Part shown: positions 39,522-50,850 of the stretch, piece by piece | Numbering within the stretch: the stretch's first letter is position 1 | Layout: every line of letters starts with the position of its first letter | From: Synechococcus sp. AG-686-F08 | GTDB taxonomy: Bacteria; Cyanobacteriota; Cyanobacteriia; PCC-6307; Cyanobiaceae | DNA length: 56,227 nucleotides | Reading direction: 5' to 3' | Assembly: GCA_003210315.1 (NCBI GenBank) | Contig: QCVQ01000008.1 | Coordinates: 1 to 56,227, forward strand | Made by a program: the position numbers and the translations under genes | The notes under the pieces: generated by a model | The model's input: only the letters and a program-made list of their open reading frames with translations | Databases searched by the model: none | What the model was told of the DNA's origin: nothing

Positions 39522-39800
39522 TACAAAACAGGAATTCCAAATAGTACGCGAAGGGGAATCGTACCTGGAAATCATTTGATGTCTAGGAAAGAAGCTTTTG
39601 AAGAGATCAAGGGTACGTTTTGTACCAATACTCGGCATCACAAGGCAGAGGACGATGAAAATATTAGCCAAAAGAATGCAACAATTGAACAAGCCAAGAT
39701 ATCTTATTTACGGTGAAATTGTTCAATCAAAATATGTTAAAGGTTTGCATATTTGTGCTGCTTGGCTATCTAATCTGAGAATGCCCAAGTAAATCAACAA

Positions 39801-40835
39801 ATGCAATCCTATGGGAAACCATCAGTCAGTTATGACTGGTGGGCTGGCAATTCTGGAGTAGCGAAACGATCCGGTTCCTTCATTGCTGCTCATACAGCAC
39901 ATGCAGGCCTAATCATGTTTTGGGCAGGAGCATTCACACTCTTTGAGTTGGCTCGTTACGACGCGTTGCTACCCATGGGGGACCAGGGATTAATCCTTCT
40001 CCCTCATATGGCTTCATTGGGTTTAGGCCTCGGTGCAGGGGCAACGATAGTGAACACAGAGCCATACATCGCCATAGCCGCATTTCACTTGATCTCTTCC
40101 GCGGTATTGGGAGCTGCTGGTATTTGGCATCTCCTCAGAGCTCCTAAGGATCTTTCTAAAGCAGAAGGCCGTGCCGAAAAATTTCATTTCGAGTGGGATG
40201 ACCCCAAGAAACTCACTTTTATTCTTGGCCACCATCTCATCTTTCTAGGTCTTGGAGCTATTGCCTTCGTTGAATGGGCACAGCACCACGGAATTTATGA
40301 CACTGCCATTGGAGCAGTTCGCAAGGTTGAACCCAACATTGACCTGGGAATGGTATGGAGCTATCAGACTAATTTCCTATCTATTAGCAGTTTAGAAGAC
40401 GTAATGGGGGGCCATGCTGTATTGGCTTTTATATTGACGATTGGTGGGGTATGGCACATTGTCACAAGCCCATTTGGACCCTTCAAGAAAATACTTATCT
40501 ACTCCGGAGAAGCAATCCTTTCCTATTCACTTGCAGGAATCGCGCTCATGGGGTTTGTGACAAGTATATGGTGCGCACAAAACACAACTATTTATCCAGT
40601 TGAATTCTACGGAGAGGCTTTAAAACTCAACTTTGCATTCTCACCTTACTTTAGCGACACAGTACCTGTGTTGAATGATGGGCATACTGCCAGAGCCTGG
40701 CTCGCCAATACTCACTTTTACCTGGCCTTTTTCTTCCTGCAGGGACACTTCTGGCATGCATTGAGGAGTATGGGCTTTGATTTCAGGAGCGTCCCAAAAG
40801 CCCTCGACGAAATGGAAACAATCAAGGTGAATTAA
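39801..40835 (+). CDS. isiA: Iron-stress chlorophyll-binding protein IsiA (CP43-like)
   Basis: 344 residues with six transmembrane helices. MQSYGKPSVSYDWWAGNSGV and FIAAHTAHAGLIMFWAGAFT are typical of IsiA/Pcb antennae; conserved chlorophyll-binding His pairs are visible (LPHMASLGLGLGAG, FILGHHLIFLGLG, VMGGHAVLAFILTIGGVWHI, LQGHFWHALRSMGF). It lacks the large lumenal loop of CP43. It forms rings around photosystem I under iron limitation. isiB (flavodoxin), often next to it, is absent here. A strong terminator follows. Fur control is expected, but no clear Fur box was found. Confidence 0.92.
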   Translation: MQSYGKPSVSYDWWAGNSGVAKRSGSFIAAHTAHAGLIMFWAGAFTLFELARYDALLPMGDQGLILLPHMASLGLGLGAGATIVNTEPYIAIAAFHLISSAVLGAAGIWHLLRAPKDLSKAEGRAEKFHFEWDDPKKLTFILGHHLIFLGLGAIAFVEWAQHHGIYDTAIGAVRKVEPNIDLGMVWSYQTNFLSISSLEDVMGGHAVLAFILTIGGVWHIVTSPFGPFKKILIYSGEAILSYSLAGIALMGFVTSIWCAQNTTIYPVEFYGEALKLNFAFSPYFSDTVPVLNDGHTARAWLANTHFYLAFFFLQGHFWHALRSMGFDFRSVPKALDEMETIKVN

Positions 40836-40860
40836 CTAGCTATCACTGATTATTTACTGG

Positions 40861-40895
40861 AATGACCTCTTTGATTTTACAAAGGGGTCATTTTT
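40861..40895 (+). terminator. Rho-independent terminator of isiA
   Basis: AATGACCTCTTTG pairs with CAAAGGGGTCATT (13 bp, one wobble), loop ATTTTA, then T-run. 25 bases after the stop. Confidence 0.93.
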
Positions 40896-41026
40896 CATAA
40901 ATTTCAACTGAAAAATGACAATAGCGCTCTAAATAGAGTGGTGTTTTCTTTTCACATCGACAACATCCTCAAGGGTTCAAACAACTTTTAATCAGCCCTT
41001 CTGTTGACGTAACCAGAGGGGGAAAG

Positions 41027-41464
41027 TCACAGAGACTTGATATACAACCAGTCCCCCTTCCGATCCCCATCCCTCCGTTGGAAGAGCGACGTTTCAGTCA
41101 TCACATTGCGTTGACCACCCGCCCCAAATGTTGCCTCAAACGTCACCGTGCCTTCAAGATCTTCCACTCCGCCAGCCTCCACGGCCTTGATCCTCAGTCC
41201 CAACCAACGCGCCTCGCGACAATTCTTCCGTAACTCTTTGCGGCGTTGCCCCAATGGCGTCAATGAATCCGGATGCGTTGCCATCAAATAATCCACTTCA
41301 GCAAGCGCAAAAGCCGAATAACGCGAACGCATCAACTGTTCAGCGGTATTAGCCAATTGTTCCCCACGATGCAGAGGTTCACAGCAAGTTTCGTAGCTCA
41401 TTCCGCTTAAGCACGGGCAAGGTTCTGTGCTTTTCGATGATCCAAAACCAGCAGCGCTTGCCAT
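41027..41464 (-). CDS. SEC-C motif protein, YchJ/UPF0225 family
   Basis: 145 residues. The N-terminal zinc motif CPCLSGMSYETCCEPLH (CxCx8CC) and AEQLMRSRYSAFALAEVDYL then MATHPDSL define the YchJ family; the rest matches its NTF2-like fold (VTFEATFGAGGQRNVMTETS). Function unknown. ATG 41464 overlaps the DUF3326 stop by one base; the last gene of the overlapping cluster. Confidence 0.88.
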   Translation of the reverse strand: MASAAGFGSSKSTEPCPCLSGMSYETCCEPLHRGEQLANTAEQLMRSRYSAFALAEVDYLMATHPDSLTPLGQRRKELRKNCREARWLGLRIKAVEAGGVEDLEGTVTFEATFGAGGQRNVMTETSLFQRRDGDRKGDWLYIKSL

Positions 41465-42534
41465 CACTCCATCTCCTTCAAAGCTGGTAAGGGTCGCATC
41501 AATGCAGACAAGGAAACACCTTCGCGCAAGGCCAACACCATTCCAGCCGCTTCTGCATAAGAACTCGCTTGCAACACCTCAGATCCCAAGCCGAGCACTG
41601 TTGAGGTGACCTGCAACAAGGACGGATTGGTCACACAGATCACAGGAACCTTGCGCTCAAGACAAGCCAACGCTGCTTCTCCACCCAAAGAGCCCTCTGG
41701 GACAACCAACACTCCCAAATCATCAGCGACAAGATCACGGATGTTGGCCGATGAGCGCTGGACCAATTCGGGTGCCTGACTTAAACCCACCAACACGCAC
41801 GCCAAAAAGGTGTAACCCAACTCTTCCCCAGCAGCACGAGGATCCAGCTGCGGATCCAGCGGCAACACTGATAGGGCCGGCGCATGGGCGCAGGGAATCT
41901 CTAGATGGCGCACCAGTAGATGACTGATCACCGCTTCGGCGCCCGCCAAAGCATCCACACCACTGCCATGGCGGTAGGCCTGCAAAGCCTCACTGCCCTG
42001 ATCGTCGGGAAAGCGGGCAACGACCGCAATCGCCGTTGCACCATTGGCTTTTAAACGTTCACCCGCCCGCAATAAAGCATCGGGGCGCTCGAGGGTGCCC
42101 CAACTCGCCCCGCTCTGGCCCAATCCCAAATGAACCCCTAAGGGCACATCGCTAGAGACCACAGGGCCGATCTCAATGCCCAGCGTTGCCCTGCAACCAT
42201 CAGCGACCTGCAGGTGGCGTTGACGAAGCTCGGGTTCGATTCCGGCATCCAAAAGCAAACCAATCCGCTGCTTGCGAATAGGCCTCAGCGCCCAATCACC
42301 GGCTGCAAAGCGGTCGATGCCATACCCCTCCACATAGTGAATGCGCGGGTCTTTCCAATACAAGGAAGCCCCATTCATCACGTTGGGATGGGTGATCAAA
42401 CACCCAGAGGCCGCCGCCAGAAGCCTTGCACTCGGAAGCGCGTCGCCGGCATACCCGCCGATCAAACAACCAATCCCTGTTGGGACCACCATCAACGTGG
42501 GCAAGGGAGACACCAAAGACAGCCTCTCCCTCAC
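41464..42534 (-). CDS. DUF3326 family protein
   Basis: 356 residues from GTG 42534, which overlaps the preceding stop (GTGA). Recognisable DUF3326 segments: LMVVPTGIGCLIGGYAGDAL, ITHPNVMNGASLYW and VVPEGSLGGEAALACLERKV. Cyanobacterial and plant protein of unknown reaction; the Rossmann-like glycine patterns suggest a nucleotide or cofactor site. It lies within a run of four overlapping genes that includes a ferredoxin, so a redox link is conceivable. Confidence 0.82.
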   Translation of the reverse strand: MRERLSLVSPLPTLMVVPTGIGCLIGGYAGDALPSARLLAAASGCLITHPNVMNGASLYWKDPRIHYVEGYGIDRFAAGDWALRPIRKQRIGLLLDAGIEPELRQRHLQVADGCRATLGIEIGPVVSSDVPLGVHLGLGQSGASWGTLERPDALLRAGERLKANGATAIAVVARFPDDQGSEALQAYRHGSGVDALAGAEAVISHLLVRHLEIPCAHAPALSVLPLDPQLDPRAAGEELGYTFLACVLVGLSQAPELVQRSSANIRDLVADDLGVLVVPEGSLGGEAALACLERKVPVICVTNPSLLQVTSTVLGLGSEVLQASSYAEAAGMVLALREGVSLSALMRPLPALKEME

Positions 42535-42719
42535 TCAATCAAAACCGCTTCAATTTCTAAGACAGGGCCATGATCCTGCTCTGAATGATTGACAGAGGTA
42601 ATCGCCCAACGCAGGGGGGCACCATGAATGCTCAATTGATCTTTCACCCAACGACGCAAATCAGACGCCTTTAGATCTTTCGGCCAAGACAATGTCAACG
42701 TTTTCGAGGTCAACCTCAT
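42531..42719 (-). CDS. Small conserved protein, unknown function
   Basis: 62 residues: MRLTSKTLTLSWPKDLKASD, then LRRWVKDQLSIHGAPLRWAI and EIEAVLIE. It overlaps its neighbours by four bases on each side (ATGA and GTGA), which makes translation near certain. Compact alpha/beta pattern. No named family. Confidence 0.75.
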   Translation of the reverse strand: MRLTSKTLTLSWPKDLKASDLRRWVKDQLSIHGAPLRWAITSVNHSEQDHGPVLEIEAVLIE

Positions 42720-43057
42720 TTCTGGTACTGACCAAACTGAGCTTCATAAAGCGCATCCTCCTGACCAGCCAGAAGACGCAGATCAGAACAAGGGAAAGCA
42801 ACACAAAGCAAGGTGAATCCATCAGCGCGCAGGTCTTCCTTTACACCCATCGCATCAGATTGCTCCACCGATCCACTTTTCAGACGGGCTGCACATGTTG
42901 TGCAAACACCTGAACAGCAAGAACTTGGAAGCATGACCCCGGCTTCTTCCGCAGCCGCCAACACGGTTTGATCAGAACGACAGGGAAAGCTGTGTTCAAC
43001 AGCATCCACTTCGATGCTGACGTTGTATGTGACAGCAGCACTGGCGAGATCGCTCAT
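42716..43057 (-). CDS. 2Fe-2S plant-type ferredoxin
   Basis: 113 residues from ATG 43057 (MSDLASAAVTYNVSIEV); an in-frame ATG at 43084 is possible. The cluster ligands are in PSSCCSGVCTTCAARLKSG (Cys-x4-Cys-x2-Cys with an additional Cys) and LLCVAFP. The loop resembles PetF-type ferredoxins, but the sequence is divergent from the main photosynthetic one, so a specialised electron carrier is likely. First gene of the overlapping cluster. Confidence 0.88.
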   Translation of the reverse strand: MSDLASAAVTYNVSIEVDAVEHSFPCRSDQTVLAAAEEAGVMLPSSCCSGVCTTCAARLKSGSVEQSDAMGVKEDLRADGFTLLCVAFPCSDLRLLAGQEDALYEAQFGQYQK

Positions 43058-43103
43058 CCTGAAAGAGATGCCTTGATCATTCATCTTCTCAGGGCAACAG
43101 GCC

Positions 43104-43811
43104 CTATGACGACAGATCTGAGCAGGGAGTCCATTGCGAGGGATGGGGCGCCAGGTATTCCGGTGGGTTGCCCTGCTCCGGAGCCGTGATCACAAAATCA
43201 AAACTGATCGAGCAGCGGAGCGATTCAGGATCACCATTCGCCAACACGCTGTGATCAAGCCTGGAAGGAAACAGCACAAGCAAGCCAACCTCAGGTGCAA
43301 GATCCCAACTTTCAGAATTAAAAGGGTGATCAGAAGCGATTGGCCCGCCATGACCTGCGACGAGTCCTGGCACCAGCTCATTGCTTTGATGAGGGGCATG
43401 CACACGAAGCACACCCTCCTCCCCTGAACCATCTCCAGTGAGATAGAGAACCGCACTGAGGTGGGCATTGGGATGGTGATGGCGGCCAACGAGCTGATCC
43501 CAATCGCTCAGCACAGGCCAGCAACGCTGGAGATGCAAAGCCACTTGGCTGCTATCAAAGCCAACGGCCTCCAGGTAACCCGTGGCCTGCTCTGACACCT
43601 TTTGCACCAAGGGAGCAAATTCGGCTTGGTGATGCAACTGCCAAACACCGTTGATATCACCAGTCCAAGCGCATCCCTCACTGGGGTTGCCACTAGCCCC
43701 ACCCCTAAGAGCCAGCAGCGTCTGCAAATGCCCAGCAAGATCAAGCGGATCGATGACCAGCTTGGTTGTCGCCACAACCGTTGGGAAAAGCTGGAGAAGA
43801 GTGAAAGTCAT
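43104..43811 (-). CDS. 2-oxoglutarate/Fe(II) oxygenase-like protein (TIGR02466 type)
   Basis: 235 residues from ATG 43811 (GTG 43814 also open). The cupin pattern is visible: RHHHPNAHLSAVLYLTGDGS near the first metal ligands, LDHSVLANGD with the distal histidine, and SLRCSISFDF with the arginine that binds 2-oxoglutarate. The substrate is unknown. It ends 46 bases before the ferredoxin start on the same strand, so it could head the same transcript. A terminator of the atp operon lies directly upstream. Confidence 0.82.
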   Translation of the reverse strand: MTFTLLQLFPTVVATTKLVIDPLDLAGHLQTLLALRGGASGNPSEGCAWTGDINGVWQLHHQAEFAPLVQKVSEQATGYLEAVGFDSSQVALHLQRCWPVLSDWDQLVGRHHHPNAHLSAVLYLTGDGSGEEGVLRVHAPHQSNELVPGLVAGHGGPIASDHPFNSESWDLAPEVGLLVLFPSRLDHSVLANGDPESLRCSISFDFVITAPEQGNPPEYLAPHPSQWTPCSDLSS

Positions 43812-43817
43812 CACTCC

Positions 43818-43854
43818 ATTAAAAAAGCCGGCCCTTAGGACCGGCTTTTTTAAT
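43818..43854 (-). terminator. Rho-independent terminator of the main atp operon
   Basis: AAAAAAGCCGG(C/T)CC..TTTTTT: on the minus strand AAAGCCGGTCCTAAGGGCCG pairs as GCCGGTCC/GGGCCGGC and is followed by six T. Its symmetry could also act on the plus strand. Confidence 0.9.
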
Positions 43855-43874
43855 GATTAGCAGAGAGCTAGCCC

Positions 43875-44828
43875 CTAGCCCCCTGCAGCCGCCGAGCCAC
43901 CAACAACTTCCAGAATTTCCTGGGTAATCGCTGCCTGACGCGCCTTGTTGTAATCAAGAGTGAGTGTTTTTGCCAATTCTTTGGCATTATCACTGGCATT
44001 ATTCATCGCAGTCATACGACTTGCCAACTCAGATGCTGCTGATTCTTGCAAGGAACGCAGAAGTTGATTCTGTAAATACAAAGGCAACAATGCATTCAAA
44101 AGCTGATCAGGACTTTGTTCAAAGACAATGTCTGAGGGCAAAGCAGGTTGAGAATTAGCAGGAGCATCTCCTGCTTCCACGGTCAGACGACCTTCCTTCG
44201 TTGTGAGACGAAAGATCTCATCCTCTGCCTCAGCAATCCCTTGGGGATCAAGGGGCAAAAGGGTCTGAACTACTGGCTTACAGCTCACCAAATTAATAAA
44301 CTTGGTGTAAACGATCTCAACACGGTCTGATGCTTCAGAAAGAAACTCAGCAAAGATTTCGCTAGCGATTGAACCAGCTTCATCAGCAGTAGGTACCTGC
44401 TCCAAGCCCGTGAAAGTAGCTTGAATGGGATAACTACGATTGGTGAAATAGCCAATCGCTTTGCGTCCAATCAACACAAGAGTAACTTTGTAACCCTGGC
44501 GTTGAAGCTCAGCGAAACGCTTCTCGGTGCGTCTGATGATATTGGAGTTGTAGCCACCACAGAGACCACGATCACCAGTGACGGCCATCAAGGTGATGGT
44601 TTCAACAGGCCGCTGCTCTAGCAGAGGAGCATCAGCATCTTCAAAGCGCATACGCGATTGAAGATTCTCTAAGAGACGCGCGAGTCGGTCAGCAAACGGA
44701 CGACTTCGCAAGACTTGTTCTTGGGCTCGACGAACTTTGGCCGCAGCGACGAGGCGCATGGCCTCTGTGATCTTGCGTGTGTTCTTGACGGATTTAATCC
44801 GGTCACGGATTGCTTTGAGATTTGCCAT
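43875..44828 (-). CDS. atpG: ATP synthase F1 gamma subunit
   Basis: 317 residues. Start [20 protein letters not shown] and the C-terminal [20 protein letters not shown] then [14 protein letters not shown] are typical central-shaft helices. Cyanobacterial gamma has an insertion near residues 195-225 relative to E. coli; [20 protein letters not shown] lies there and lacks the redox cysteine pair of plants. Last gene of the operon. Older name atpC. Confidence 0.96.
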   Translation of the reverse strand: MANLKAIRDRIKSVKNTRKITEAMRLVAAAKVRRAQEQVLRSRPFADRLARLLENLQSRMRFEDADAPLLEQRPVETITLMAVTGDRGLCGGYNSNIIRRTEKRFAELQRQGYKVTLVLIGRKAIGYFTNRSYPIQATFTGLEQVPTADEAGSIASEIFAEFLSEASDRVEIVYTKFINLVSCKPVVQTLLPLDPQGIAEAEDEIFRLTTKEGRLTVEAGDAPANSQPALPSDIVFEQSPDQLLNALLPLYLQNQLLRSLQESAASELASRMTAMNNASDNAKELAKTLTLDYNKARQAAITQEILEVVGGSAAAGG

Positions 44829-44839
44829 GGCTTAAGCCC

Positions 44840-46414
<1,575 letters not shown>

Positions 46415-46419
46415 TTAGC

Positions 46420-46968
46420 TCAGCTCGCCTTGGCGAGGGCAAGACCTAGGCGTCGAACCTGACCAGAAAGGCTGGCATCGATCACCTGAGAACCGAGATT
46501 GACGATGAAACCACCAATCAACGAAGGATCGATCTCTAGATCGATTTCAACGTCATTGGTTCCAGCCATTGACTGGACTTTGGTGGTTAGTGCGGCCTGC
46601 TGCTCATCGGATAGTGGTTGAGCAGAGCGAACATGCGCCAAAGCAATATTTCGGGACTCTCGATAAAGCTCGAGATAGCGAAGGAGCACTGCTTCAAGAG
46701 CCGGAAGGCGCTGGCGATCAGCCAGAACCTTGAGCAAATTCAACAGCGAAGGCGTGATTTGCTCAGCAAGAAGGCTTGTTAAAGCTTTTTTCTTTGCATC
46801 AGGCTCAAGCACAGGAGAAGTCATCGCGTCGCGGAGCGGCTCTGAACTCTCCCAAGCAGAAAGGATGGCCTTGCACTGAGTGGCGACTTCTTCGGATTCC
46901 TTACGAACATCAGTGACCTGAAGCAGGGCTTCGGCGTAAGGAGTAGCTAGAGAATTTAAAAGAGGCAT
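46420..46968 (-). CDS. atpH: ATP synthase F1 delta subunit
   Basis: 182 residues. LNSLATPYAEALLQVTDVRK at the start and the C-terminal signature DPSLIGGFIVNLGSQVIDAS LSGQVRRLG identify delta, which links the peripheral stalk to F1. Start overlaps the atpF stop by one base. Older cyanobacterial name atpD. Confidence 0.94.
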   Translation of the reverse strand: MPLLNSLATPYAEALLQVTDVRKESEEVATQCKAILSAWESSEPLRDAMTSPVLEPDAKKKALTSLLAEQITPSLLNLLKVLADRQRLPALEAVLLRYLELYRESRNIALAHVRSAQPLSDEQQAALTTKVQSMAGTNDVEIDLEIDPSLIGGFIVNLGSQVIDASLSGQVRRLGLALAKAS

Positions 46969-47489
46969 CAGACATCCTCCAAGTTAGAAATAGAAGAGTC
47001 GATGAGCTGTGATTGAGCCTTGCTGTCAAGGCGATTGGGAAGTTCAGCCAAGGCCTTGTCGATAGCGGAGAGAGCCGCCTCACGACGGAGCTGTTCAGCG
47101 AGACGAGCACCTTCAGCAGTGAGATCAGCTAAAGCGTCTTGCTTCAATGCAGCCATGGCCTGAATCGTTCGCTTCTCGCCATCAACACGTATGGCTTCTG
47201 CACGAGACTTGCCATCTTGTCGGATTTTTTCAGCCTTTTGCTGAGCTGCCGATAGCTCTTCTTGAGCTTTAGACAGTTCAACGGTGGCCGTCTTCAAACG
47301 ATTTTCTGCATCTTGAAGATCCTTAAGGATGGTCTCGCGTCTGCGCTCAAGCATGCCCCCCAAAAATCCTTTCAGGAACCAATACAAAACACCGATCACA
47401 ATGACCAGGTTGATCAGATTCGTTTCAAAAAGATTGAGGTTGATTCCGAATCCACCCTCAGAAGCAATCAATGGAAATAAAACAGTCAT
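46968..47489 (-). CDS. atpF: ATP synthase F0 subunit b
   Basis: 173 residues: one transmembrane helix (LINLVIVIGVLYWFLKGFLG) then a long charged coiled coil (RRETILKDLQDAENRLKTAT and on). Peripheral stalk. Start overlaps the b-prime stop by one base. Confidence 0.94.
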   Translation of the reverse strand: MTVLFPLIASEGGFGINLNLFETNLINLVIVIGVLYWFLKGFLGGMLERRRETILKDLQDAENRLKTATVELSKAQEELSAAQQKAEKIRQDGKSRAEAIRVDGEKRTIQAMAALKQDALADLTAEGARLAEQLRREAALSAIDKALAELPNRLDSKAQSQLIDSSISNLEDV

Positions 47490-47953
47490 CAGGCAGCGAG
47501 CAGTCGTTGGATGATCTGTGAGCTGAGTTGATCAACCTGAGCCATCAGCTTTGATTGAGCAGTTTCACGTTGAGACTCAATTTCATTCCGAGCTTGTTCT
47601 CGAGTGCGATTCGCCTCAGCTTCCGCTGTAGCTAATGCCTCGCGGTAGAGAGAGTCAACTTCCGTTTCTGCATCAACAATCGCTGCCTGAGCAGCCTGTC
47701 TAGCGCCTCGTAGTTGATCTTGAAGGTCGGCCTCGAGTCGTCGTACTTGCTCAAGCTTTTGCTTGGCATCAGCACGACTCGTATTGATGTATCCCTCACG
47801 ATCTTCCACAACCTTGCCAACCGGCCGGAAGAACAGAGTATTAAGCAGAAAGGTTAGGAGAACCACCTGAAGCGCCATTAAAGGCAAGGTGGCATCGAGG
47901 TCAAAGAGACCTCCCTCCGGAACCGCCGCTTCAGCGAACAGAAGCCAGGTCAT
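47489..47953 (-). CDS. atpF2: ATP synthase F0 subunit b-prime
   Basis: 154 residues. A transmembrane segment ([20 protein letters not shown]) then [20 protein letters not shown] and a coiled coil. The b/b-prime heterodimer forms the peripheral stalk in photosynthetic organisms. Older name atpG. Preceded by an 89-base spacer with a stem-loop. Confidence 0.93.
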   Translation of the reverse strand: MTWLLFAEAAVPEGGLFDLDATLPLMALQVVLLTFLLNTLFFRPVGKVVEDREGYINTSRADAKQKLEQVRRLEADLQDQLRGARQAAQAAIVDAETEVDSLYREALATAEAEANRTREQARNEIESQRETAQSKLMAQVDQLSSQIIQRLLAA

Positions 47954-48002
47954 GGAAGAGGTGAGCTGGAGAGGAGCGAGAAATTGCGTGGAGAGTTAGG
48001 TA

Positions 48003-48032
48003 GGGAGCGTCACCACAAAACGGAACGCTCCC
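48003..48032 (-). promoter_or_regulatory. Stem-loop in the atpE - b-prime spacer
   Basis: GGGAGCGT and ACGCTCCC (8 bp perfect) around a 14-base loop, 11 bases after the c-subunit stop. No T-run. Likely an RNA-processing or stability element downstream of the highly expressed c gene. Confidence 0.6.
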
Positions 48033-48042
48033 CAACTCTGCA

Positions 48043-48327
<285 letters not shown>

Positions 48328-48427
48328 TTATGAAGTGGGAGTTAGATCACCCTGCGCAGGGACACCGTCACTGAGGAAAGTGGGCCCGAATGTTGATGGT
48401 CGGACCTGCGCGCAGAATTTTCTAGCA

Positions 48428-48450
48428 GACGAGCCTTCGAAAAGGCCGTC
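48428..48450 (-). promoter_or_regulatory. Stem-loop with TTCG loop after atpB
   Basis: On the minus strand GACG-GCCTT, loop TTCG, AAGGC-T-CGTC: nine base pairs with one bulge, seven bases after the a-subunit stop. A palindrome CCCTGCGCAGGG (48350-48361) lies further into the same 168-base spacer. Confidence 0.6.
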
Positions 48451-48456
48451 GATCAA

Positions 48457-49182
48457 CTAGTGAGCTTCGTGAAGACCTTCACCGATGTAGAAGGCCGCAA
48501 GAGTCGCAAAAATGAGAGCCTGAATTGCACTGGTGAAGAGGCCAAGCAACATCACAGGAAGGGGAACAATCAGGGGCACTAGATAAACAAGCACACCTAC
48601 TGCCAGTTCATCAGCCAAAATGTTTCCGAAAAGACGGAAAGAAAGAGACAGAGGCTTTGTAAATTCCTCGATGATCTTGAACGGGAGCATGATCGGGGTC
48701 GGCTCCACGTACAGCTCGAAGAATCTCCAACCCTTCTTGCTCAAACCGGCGTAGAAGTAGGCAAGTGTCACCAGCAGAGCCATCGCCACCGTGGTGTTGA
48801 TGTCTGCAGTTGGAGCACCAAGTTCGCCTTCGGGGAGTTCTATCACCTTCCAAGGAATCAGTGCGCCACCCCAGTTACTGACAAAGATGAACAGAAACAG
48901 GGTGCCAATGAAGGGGAGCCATTCGCGGTAATACTTCTCTCCGATCTGATCACGGGAGAGATCACGAATGTAATCCCACAAGAACTCAAGAAGGTTCTGC
49001 GCACCTTTGGGATCGCGACTAAGATTTTTGGTACCTACCAGCACAAATGCAAGAAGGGCGCCGATTAAAATCCAAGAACTGAGGAAGATCTGGCCGTGCA
49101 GATTCAGATCACCGATCTGCCAATACAGATGATGACCGACCTCTAGTTCGGCGAACGGCAGTGTGAAAGGCAGCAAAGCCAT
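48457..49182 (-). CDS. atpB: ATP synthase F0 subunit a
   Basis: 241 residues from ATG 49182 ([20 protein letters not shown]); a start 36 bases upstream would overlap atpI. Five to six transmembrane helices; the essential arginine is in [20 protein letters not shown]. The half-channels for protons form here. Older cyanobacterial name atpI. Confidence 0.95.
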   Translation of the reverse strand: MALLPFTLPFAELEVGHHLYWQIGDLNLHGQIFLSSWILIGALLAFVLVGTKNLSRDPKGAQNLLEFLWDYIRDLSRDQIGEKYYREWLPFIGTLFLFIFVSNWGGALIPWKVIELPEGELGAPTADINTTVAMALLVTLAYFYAGLSKKGWRFFELYVEPTPIMLPFKIIEEFTKPLSLSFRLFGNILADELAVGVLVYLVPLIVPLPVMLLGLFTSAIQALIFATLAAFYIGEGLHEAH

Positions 49183-49207
49183 GAATGCAGAAGAGGGATG
49201 CGCGAGA

Positions 49208-49633
49208 TCAGCCGTCAAAAACGGTCTGAAGAATCAAGGCGGGCTTGTACAGGAGAAAACCTACAAATGCAGGTAAGAGATCGAGCTGGGGCAATCGAGC
49301 AGCTGCAACGATGAGAACAATCGGAACAACGAGCTGAAAACGACCAACTTGACGGGAACCTCCCCCGAGCCGGGCCACGCTGCGGGCGAGTAGACGCAAG
49401 TAAAAAAGACCTGCGACAGCTCCAACAAGCAGGCTTCTGGCAACAAAAAGATCGAAGTAAAACGATGCGAACAAAGTCGCAACGGCAGACACGATCAATG
49501 TGGCCAGCATCAGACGCACTTGAAGCCGAGCGAAAGACTCCATTCCATTTTCAGCCGGGGTGTGCACCACAGCTGAATCTGAGGAGGGCAAGGCTTGCAA
49601 ATTGCGCCTGAGAAAGCGGCCGGAATCTATCAC
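49208..49633 (-). CDS. atpI: ATP synthase subunit I (AtpI/Atp1, assembly factor)
   Basis: 141 residues from GTG 49633, which overlaps the upstream methyltransferase stop (GTGA). Four hydrophobic segments ([69 protein letters not shown]). AtpI helps assemble the c-ring. Poor conservation of its first 30 residues leaves an internal ATG start open. Confidence 0.85.
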   Translation of the reverse strand: MIDSGRFLRRNLQALPSSDSAVVHTPAENGMESFARLQVRLMLATLIVSAVATLFASFYFDLFVARSLLVGAVAGLFYLRLLARSVARLGGGSRQVGRFQLVVPIVLIVAAARLPQLDLLPAFVGFLLYKPALILQTVFDG

Positions 49634-50850
49634 GTGATTCCGCCGAGTAACGCAACATCAGCTTTCAGCAAGAGCAATTTTTTGCTCATGAGGCCTCTCG
49701 CTAAAGAAGCAGTTGTTTGGTCTCCACTGAGAATTCCTAATGGAACATCGGGGTTTTCATCGACGAGACGGAGCAAGCTCAATTCCTCATCTGAAATGGA
49801 GATAGGTTCAAAATCTGGGCCCAACATGCTTTTGGAGGGCCACCCCCACAGACATGACTGACGTCGACCACACGCTTGCAGCACCGTTTCCTCGTTTTCC
49901 CAGCAGAAAGGATGAACAGGTTGAGCGCTCACAAAAAACTCAAAGTGACTGATATCAGGGTCAAGCTGCTCTACAAGAGCCCATTGATCCGACGGCGGTA
50001 AAGATTGCGCTCGTGATAGCAAGTCACCCTTGAGCAATCGAGCGGGGTCCCAGACAGAAGGGTTGGAAAAGCCAGCAAAGTAAAGGCCTGACGACTCGAT
50101 TAAAGCCATCAACCTTTCGAGGTCATAACTGGTTTCTTGAGGATGCAAATACATGTCGGCAAAGTTGGCATCCGCGTGGGTGTCAATCGCCCATCGTTGT
50201 TCGTGGGTGCGGCGCAAACGATTGGTCTCAGGCAACTCAGACAACAGCTCACGCCCCAATCTCAAGCCGTCCGCACCGACCCCCGCTTCCAAAAGCTCCA
50301 GGACTTTCTGCGTACGGTGAATCTCCCAACGGCCAGCATCGGCGTACAAAAACAGGTGCATAAGTCCGTGAGGAGCTAGACGCTGTCCAAGCGCTTTCAA
50401 TCCCGCCAACGGGTCGCGCAGGTGATGCAAAACACCCACGGAGTTGATGTAATCAAAGCAACCTTCATCCTCAAGATCCAGCAGGCTTCGTTGTTCCTGA
50501 CGAAGGGATTGGACCTGTTCAGCGCCCCCTGAACGACGCAAGCGCTCCCTTGCCACGTCGAGTGCTCCCGCACTGATGTCCACGGCTAAAACCTCTGCCC
50601 CTGGATTGAGATGGCAGAGATAGTCCGTACTGACACCTGTGCCACATCCCGCATCAAGAATTCGAATCGAACCCGGGTTTGAGTCCCGCGATTTCAGGCC
50701 TCCTTGCACAAAAGCAAGCACGCTTTCGTGACACCAGCGCCAGTTGTATCCAGGGGGAGGGCCGTCTTGAAGGGGGTCTCCTGGATAGGGAAAGCGGTCA
50801 TAAAAAGCGCTCACCACTGGGGTCGCAACATCCGAGGGAGGAGTGTTCAT
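49630..50850 (-). CDS. Class I SAM-dependent methyltransferase
   Basis: 406 residues. The SAM motif I is ILDAGCGTGVSTDYLCHLNP, acidic motif II LAVDISAGALDVARERLR, and post-motifs YINSVGVLHHLRDPLAGLKA. A long C-terminal part (about 180-406) has no recognised domain (HADANFADMYLHPQETSYDL). It is at the head of the atp operon, overlapping atpI by four bases, and divergent from apcE with 157 bases between starts. The substrate is unknown; a link to ATP synthase or phycobilisome is only positional. Confidence 0.85.
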   Translation of the reverse strand: MNTPPSDVATPVVSAFYDRFPYPGDPLQDGPPPGYNWRWCHESVLAFVQGGLKSRDSNPGSIRILDAGCGTGVSTDYLCHLNPGAEVLAVDISAGALDVARERLRRSGGAEQVQSLRQEQRSLLDLEDEGCFDYINSVGVLHHLRDPLAGLKALGQRLAPHGLMHLFLYADAGRWEIHRTQKVLELLEAGVGADGLRLGRELLSELPETNRLRRTHEQRWAIDTHADANFADMYLHPQETSYDLERLMALIESSGLYFAGFSNPSVWDPARLLKGDLLSRAQSLPPSDQWALVEQLDPDISHFEFFVSAQPVHPFCWENEETVLQACGRRQSCLWGWPSKSMLGPDFEPISISDEELSLLRLVDENPDVPLGILSGDQTTASLARGLMSKKLLLLKADVALLGGIT

